Origin: Erpobdella octoculata
Lineage: Eukaryota > Annelida > Clitellata > Hirudinida > Erpobdellidae
Length of the DNA: 64,000 bases
Assembly (NCBI GenBank): GCA_963978895.1
Contig: OZ022247.1
Span: 11,630,472-11,694,471, forward strand
Direction of reading: 5' to 3'
Part shown: one piece after another, positions 41,030-64,000 of the stretch
Layout of the letters: each line of letters starts with the position of its first letter
How positions within the stretch are numbered: the first letter of the stretch is position 1
Translations under genes and position numbers: made by a program
The notes under the pieces: generated by a model
What the model was told of the DNA's origin: nothing
The model's database searches: none
Seen by the model: only the letters and a program-made list of their open reading frames with translations

Positions 41030-42219
41030 TGAGAGTTGAACCAGAGCCTAGTTATTTAATTAGTTAAAATAACTAGACGTTGAATTGACATTAACTAATA
41101 GTTCACTAATCTTTAAAGTAGTTAAAGTCAACCGCTCAACTGTCGACAGCCATCGAAGCACTCAGAGCACATTAAATCGAAATTTCCTATGCTCCACCAG
41201 GAATTCACTAACCTAACGCAAACGTTTTATAATCTCAATAAATAATTAAATTAGAAAATTTTAATAATTAAATCAAAAACGCTGAATGTTGTCTTTCAAG
41301 AAATTCTTGCTTCAAATCGTCGAAGCGTTGAGCTCGTCTCGTCTCTCAAACAGCTCTAAAATTTAATATCAACCAAATTCACGTTCAATAATTTATTAAA
41401 TAGAATTTATATACAATCAATTGAATCTATCTAAATACAAACCGCTTAATTCATTCTGATTTTCTTACTTCAAATCGTCGAAGAGCTGAGCACGATAGCC
41501 TTCCTCCATGCAGTTTTTCAAATAAAATGGCATGGCGGATTACCGAATAGACGTTGCGTCGTTAAGTTGCACAAAAGATACTAATAAGTATTTTAAATCA
41601 AATATTATTCAATTTATTAAAAAATATAGACTAGACTAGACTAGACTAGATTGGCCTTCAAGAACCATTCTCAACTACTTAAAAATAATGGTTAAATTTT
41701 TGTGTGCGTGCTTAGCGCTGCATATGGTACCTAGGTAGGAAAAATTTACTTGATCAGATTTCAGATCATGTCCATCGGGGTGTTCTAAGATTTCCTTGTT
41801 ACAAGAAAGGCTTTTCGAAAAACAAATTAATTAATTTCTGGACTGCTTGAAATATTAAAATAAAATTACAACTTATTACAACTTTTTTACTACTTTAAAA
41901 TCATTTTCAAAATAAGGCAGTGCAAGTACCAAGTGGCTAATTTCGCCAGCCCTGTTGTGCAGAAGTCTAATTTCAATACTTCGGTATTTCATACAAGCCA
42001 GTTAAAGTTGATAAAGATAATTTCAACTCCTCGATGTTTGCCGAAAGCAAAGTATTTGTCTGGACAACCTAGAACGATAAAGCTAACATCTTCATTCAAT
42101 AGATTTTGATCTAGTTCGAAGTTTCGTACTGAATCGGTCGAGATTCCAACATATCTATTTAATTTTCAGCTGTCATCGTTTTTCCTGCCAATTCGTTTTA
42201 ACAAAGAATTCTATTTACA
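41030..42219. other. Interior of the large element, no gene recognised
   Basis: AT-rich DNA with a short TAGAC pentanucleotide run at about 41627-41651. Two CAAATCGTCGAAG words near 41315 and 41463 hint at an internal duplication. No domain was recognised. Confidence 0.4.
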
Positions 42220-42460
42220 AACTTTTATTTAGGTTACAATCTCTGTTTGTGTGTGTGTGTGGCTTTCTATGAACACAAATCTTGCAAGTGAAATTTAACC
42301 AGCTTTTTGACTAGCTAGAAAGCTGAAATTTTCAGCATAGATTTATATTGGATGACAATACATAATTCAATTTAAAAAAAAACTTAATTTGAACATCTTT
42401 TATATTTATAAATCGAGTGTATTTGAAATTAAAGTTTGAGTTAAAAAAGACTCATTTTTT
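42220..42460 (-). repeat. Dispersed repeat, copy 2 (inverted relative to 28360-28610)
   Basis: Reverse-complement match to the intronic CLINT1 copy, ending just before the Helitron CTAG terminus. A (GT)n expansion lies at 42245-42262. Confidence 0.6.
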
Positions 42461-42509
42461 CCTTTACGTGTTTACTAGCCGGGTACCCGGCGTTGCCCGG
42501 GGTTTTTAG

Positions 42510-42700
42510 AGGTTTTTCTATCGTTTTTCTCTCTTTCTCCCGTTCCCTTCACCGCTTGCTCTCCCGCTCCCGGTCGCTTTCCCGCTCTCGGTCGCTTTCT
42601 CGTTCTTGGTCGTTTTCCCGCTCCCAGTCGCTTTCCCGCTCCAGGTCGCTTTTACGTTTTCCTGCTCCAGCTTGCTCTCCTCTTCCTGGTCACTTTTCCT
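42510..42700. repeat. 18-bp GC-rich minisatellite of the Helitron family
   Basis: Degenerate CGCTCCCGGTCGCTTTCC units. The same array appears at 44325-44545, 53830-53960 (complement), 56335-56550, 59725-59920 and 60150-60260 (complement), always on the terminal side of the Helitron hairpin. Its translation looks like an Arg-Ser repeat protein but is not one. Confidence 0.85.
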
Positions 42701-43089
42701 TCTCGCTTTTTTCGATCTCGGTTGCTTTTCCGCTCACACTTAAGTAAGATAATCAAGTGGTGGTTTGTGTCAAGTCTGACAAAAAAATTTTAATACGTTG
42801 GTGTTTTATGGACAAAAAAACGTTTTAGTCAGCGGTTGCCCGGGGATTTTAGAGGTTTTTCTATAGTTTTTATCTTGCTCCGGCAGAGGCGTGGATTCAG
42901 CAAAATCTTGAGGGGGGCGAAGATTTTTTAAATTTAACCTAGAGAATCTTCAAATTAAAATGAACATGCCAATATACACTAGCATGTTGCATTTTCATGT
43001 AAGACATATATTAATTAAAAAAACAGTATACAAAAGTATTAACTTTTATTTAATATTGAACGCAGACAAAAAAACTTTTAAATTATGAA

Positions 43090-44150
43090 TGTAACAAAGG
43101 GTATCGATGTTCCTTAATTTTGGCAAAATTGTTCACTAAATCATCAAGATCAAATGTTTTTTCTAAGTCATGTTCCACTGCCATCAGTAATGAAATATTA
43201 AGTCTCTCGTCGCCACACGTTGATCGGTTCAATTCCGGGTTCGATTCCAGGTTCGGGCACGTAGTTTCCTTTAACTAGAAATCAACTCACACTGTTCAAG
43301 CCAACTCAGCCTTTCATTCTTCACTGGTCGATAAATGAGTACCAGTTTCACGACTGGGGTGTAATAGAGTTCGGCATATTCCGATTTCGGATACATGTGT
43401 GGGTGGCAGGAAACTATGTAATCCCATATGCACGAGCCGTTCCCGGCACCTCTGAAGTTTCATAACACTACAGTGCGCCTTACAAATTTTCTACTACTGA
43501 TACTACTTAGATAAGTCTTCACATGTTTTAAAACTGAACAAAATTGTTCATTTGCTGCAATGCTAACAGGTAATGTCAGCACAATTTTTAATAATTTTAG
43601 AACTTCTGAATAAGCACATGGAAATTGCTCTAGTTGTGATTTAACTCAGCAAGATCCAAAAACTTTCCTTCAGACTGACGACAGGTTCCATGAAACGATT
43701 TTGCAGCTTATGTATTTGTGATCGAAAACTACTTCATCATAAATTGGCAAGAGTTTCGCATTTTTCCACATCTAAAAATTGCTTACAGTTATGATGGTCA
43801 AAAGCTTGAATTGTTCAATAGCATTAAAAACGACCTATTTTATGCAAAAGGCCAATTAAACTCAGCTACAAATCTATCCAAAATGCTATAATATAATCTT
43901 TACATTTTTTTTCAAAAAAGCTAAGTGTTTGGCCTGTTACATCTCTTTTTCCCATAGTGCTGCTTGTGCTTGATAAATAATCTTTCAAAAATGATGAGAT
44001 TTTTTTGATCGTCTTGGTAGAACTGATGCTGCATCTGATGTGCTCGTATCAAAATCAATTTCGATTTCGGCAAATTTTTCAAATTTCATTGCCTGTTTTA
44101 ATAATAAATTCCATGCAGTTTCAGATCTTTCGGCTTCAAGATATTAGCAG
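43090..44150 (-). pseudogene. hAT transposase pseudogene (C-terminal half)
   Basis: Nucleotide alignment by eye to 11939-12710 of the intact copy is continuous, with multiple frame-disrupting indels (for example near 43640, 43735 and 43995) and the SINE insertion. No long open frame remains. Confidence 0.85.
43226..43505 (+). mobile_element. 5'-truncated SINE with MetaSINE/Ceph-like central domain
   Basis: It interrupts the hAT between GTTGATC and TTAGATAAG, which are contiguous in the intact copy (about 12070-12085, complement). It starts at a tRNA B-box-like GGTTCAATTCC/GGTTCGATTCC and continues with TCAGCCTTTCATTCTTC, GGTCGATAAATGAGTACCAG and CGACTGGGGTGTAAT. It ends with a CTACTACTGATACTAC tail. 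From memory, the GTCGATAAA-GAGTACCAG core matches the conserved central domain of cephalopod/invertebrate SINEs; this needs a search. Confidence 0.7.
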
Positions 44151-44552
44151 AAATATATGATAACTAAGTAGATATAATTCAAAAGGTATGAAAAATTTTT
44201 CGTTTATCAACTAGTCTAAATACTCAATTGTGAGTGAGCTAATAAAAAGTTTTTCTATTTGGTAGAAAAATCTTGGGGGGGGCCGTGGCCCCCCTCAGCC
44301 CCCCCCAATCCACGCCTCTGTGCTCCGGTTTCCTTCACCGCTTGCTTTCCCGTTCCCGTTCGCTTTCCCACTCCCGGTCGCTTTTCCGCTCCCGGTCGCT
44401 TTTCCGCTCCCGGTCGCTTTCTCGGTCGGCCGCTTTCCCGCTCCCAGTTTCTTTCCCGCTCCCGTTCGCTTTCCGGCTCTCGGTCGCTTTCCCGCTCTAG
44501 CTTGCTCTCCTCTTCCTGGTCACTTTTCCTGCTCGCTCTTTCGCTCACAGTG

Positions 44553-45570
<1,018 letters not shown>

Positions 45571-45589
45571 TATATATATATATATATAT

Positions 45590-45658
45590 ATATACGACTC
45601 TACTAGGAATCGAACCCACGTGTCTACGGCAACACCGCCTCGCCTAAATGCAAGCGCT

Positions 45659-45660
<2 letters not shown>
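45590..45660 (-). repeat. Second tRNA-like fragment
   Basis: On the minus strand it carries GAGGCGGTGTTGCC, then a perfect B-box GGGTTCGATTCC followed by TAGTAGAGTCG. It shares the GAGGCGGTGTTGCC stretch with unit X but is otherwise distinct. It is flanked by (TA)n on both sides. No full cloverleaf is evident. Confidence 0.6.
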
Positions 45661-45695
<35 letters not shown>

Positions 45696-45895
45696 CTTAC
45701 AACTTACAAATTACAACGCTGACCAAAAGTTTTTTTCCATAAAACACCAACGGATAAACAAATTTTTTTCAACCTTCACACAAACCACCGGCTGGTTATT
45801 TTTCATAATTTTGCCAAATATCAATAAAATCAGTTCGGCGGCTTTCATTTGATATACAAACATACAAACATTGACTTTTATATATAAGGTATTGG

Positions 45896-45937
45896 AAATA
45901 GAGAATGCCCGTCATTTTTGACGGGCATTCTCTATTT
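45896..45937. repeat. Perfect 19-bp hairpin
   Basis: AAATAGAGAATGCCCGTCA (45896-45914) and its exact complement (45919-45937) are separated by TTTT. It lies immediately outside the Helitron 5' end. Confidence 0.95.
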
Positions 45938-46631
45938 TTTAAATCCCACTATATATTAGTTCGCGCATTGTACAATTGCGTAATAACTTTTAATACACGC
46001 CTGCGCGCACTAATTTGATCAACTGCTTGAAGCCTTCAAACGTTGTTACGTCAACTAAAGTTGAATTTTATTACGCTGTTATTTTTTATGGTCCTACATA
46101 GGCACTTTTGGCCTGGAAATTTTTTTTGCCCCCCTGGGCCAGGAGATCGGAGTAGGACGTCCAAACCTTTTTAACTTTCTTCCCCTGTATGAGAACTACC
46201 TCCTTGCTAAATTTCATCAAGATCGCTCCAACGGTTTAGATTTCTATAAAAGATAACCAGGCTCACAAAAATTCATTTTTGTATATATAAATAAAGACAA
46301 AATAGCCACTATTATTATAGCTAACTGGTCAATACTCAAGCCTTTACTTTGAAATGCAATTTGAGTGCAATTTTATTTTCTTAGTACATCATTCCAAGAG
46401 AAGAGGTAACAAAGAAAAGTTAAATTACATACCTCTGGCGTCTACATTTTTTTTGTTTATTACAAAATTCCTAGATTGCAGCCACAACCTCATCAAAATG
46501 AGCACCCCAGCCTAGACATGTATATTGGTTTCTTAGAATTTTAGCCGTTATTTCATTTTATGGAGTTTGTGTAAGGTTTTTTTAATTGCAGCTGGGTGTC
46601 ACTCCCAAAAGAGTGGATTGCCCCCGTCGCC
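45938..46631. other. Right interior of the large element
   Basis: It contains GTATATATAAA-ended sequence near 46285 with AAATTTCATCAAGATCGCTC, which resembles the 5' region of Helitron-like elements in reverse. No gene is seen. Confidence 0.4.
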
Positions 46632-46651
46632 CCACGCTAGCTACGCCACTG

Positions 46652-47503
46652 CTTCTTACGCCCAGCTTTTATCACTAGAAAATTTCTTCTTGGTTTTTCC
46701 CCTTCGGTTTTGCACCTTTACTTTCTCTTTACAGTTTTTACTCCTAGCTCTAAAAATTTCTGGAAAAACTTACCGTGACTATTTGCTCTTGTCCTGGCTT
46801 TGGCTAATCGTTGTTCTTTTAACGCCCTAAAGTTAATAGTACTGTGATGCTAAATTAAAAAAAAATACGATTCGTGGTGTGTTGAGGGACTAATAGGAAT
46901 GGAGAAAACTGAGTCTTGTGACCCTGTTCTAGCTCGCTTTGCTGTTTTTGCGATTGTCTTGTCAAAATATGTAACATAATATTAATGAATGCGATGATAA
47001 TTTTAAAAATTAAAGCATTTTTTAGATATGTTGAAATTTTGAGTTTCCCGATCAGGGAGCGAGGTCCGCGAGGTCATTTAAGAATTTTTAAAAATGTATT
47101 TGTAGTTTTTGGACTTCTCATAATATGTTTAAATTGTAAACAAGTGGGCTGTGCTTTAACGGGGTTGACACTTCTATGAGTCAATGAGGTTTGATTTATT
47201 TAATGTTAAAGTTGGTTTTTGTATTATTTTTTTTGTTTTAAATTTAGTATCAAGTTTGATGACGTTTTTGTTTGATGGGTTTAATAAATCAATCAAACGT
47301 GGAGGCTAGTGGAGAGTTTCAAAATGATTGTACTTCATTAGAATTAGAATCATTAGGTATATTGTATAATGATTATACAATATATAATAATTAATAATAC
47401 AACCAGACTATCACAATCACATCTCACATTTATTTTATTGTTTATAAGATTATGTTTATGTAACAGTTGTAACACAAGCTTGTGCTTGTTGGATTTTTTT
47501 CAG
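46652..47503. other. Region between the large element and the first recognised ClC exon
   Basis: No conserved coding sequence was recognised. A slightly GC-richer patch at 47045-47080 (CGATCAGGGAGCGAGGTCCGCG) could be a 5' exon or promoter, but nothing fixes this. Confidence 0.35.
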
Positions 47504-47513
47504 TAATTTTTTT

Positions 47514-63938
<16,425 letters not shown>

Positions 63939-64000
63939 GTGAAATGTTAATTTTATTTGTACATTTTTTTGTAAATGAAATACTTACAAATATAATAATA

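Larger units (their letters stand above)
42884..44320 (-). mobile_element. Decayed hAT copy (same family as 11737-15050)
   Basis: It begins CAGAGGCGTGGATTCAGC and ends AATCCACGCCTCTG. TGCTCCGG flanks both sides (42876-42883, 44321-44328), a perfect TSD inside the Helitron minisatellite. The transposase 3' half remains between about 43090 and 44150 but is full of small indels relative to the intact copy. The N-terminal half is deleted. A SINE is inserted at about 43226-43505. Confidence 0.93.

Noticed and set aside
42493..42747. Arg-Ser-rich (SR-protein-like) frame
   Set aside because: It is the GC-rich 18-bp Helitron minisatellite read in frame; the same array recurs in both orientations at five other places.

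Overview
The window is nuclear DNA from an invertebrate animal. It is AT-rich and intron-rich, has long TA and TATG microsatellites, and is packed with animal-type transposons. Nothing in it fixes the species. A SINE with a central domain resembling the MetaSINE/Ceph-SINE family, together with L2/CR1, RTE, Gypsy, Helitron and many hAT elements, would fit a lophotrochozoan or a cnidarian. There is no prokaryotic, organellar or viral gene organisation.

Two conserved host genes are present, both on the + strand, and both were assembled exon by exon with matching splice phases. (1) 15478-35746 is CLINT1 (epsinR/enthoprotin), an ENTH-domain clathrin adaptor of the trans-Golgi and endosomes. It has 14 coding exons and 477 predicted residues, including a 32-nt first exon. 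(2) 47514-63938 is a ClC-3/4/5-type endosomal Cl-/H+ exchanger. Fifteen coding exons are visible and the gene runs off the right edge before its CBS domains. The selectivity motif GSGIP, the gating Glu (GKEGP) and the proton Glu (end of SLEE) are all present.

Layout. 1-2190: nested foldback/TIR elements. 2411-2829: a broken hAT transposase. 3374-4490: a TIR element filled with a (TA)/(TATG) array. 4500-7600: L2/CR1 LINE on the - strand. 7663-11379: 5'-truncated Gypsy retrotransposon with one 3' LTR. 11737-15050: complete hAT transposon with an intact 788-aa transposase and a perfect 8-bp target-site duplication (TSD). 15478-35746: CLINT1, whose introns hold several hAT elements and MITEs, a Helitron and a CR1-like LINE. 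37054-37653: hAT relic. 37891-46651: an 8.76-kb TIR element with an 8-bp TSD that contains Helitron sequence, a second hAT, a SINE and a tRNA-like foldback cluster. 47504-63938: the ClC gene, whose introns hold L2, a hAT carrying a Helitron, a 40-bp satellite with higher-order structure, RTE, Helitron palindromes and another hAT.

The two host genes share an endosomal/trans-Golgi setting: one sorts clathrin cargo, the other acidifies and chlorinates endosomes. Nothing suggests they are co-regulated. The most distinctive content is the transposon layering. At least ten hAT-type insertions can be delimited, most with perfect TSDs. In one, a Helitron sits at an A|T site inside hAT coding sequence that can still be read across. 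No wholly new enzymatic system was found; the unusual observations are listed as findings.
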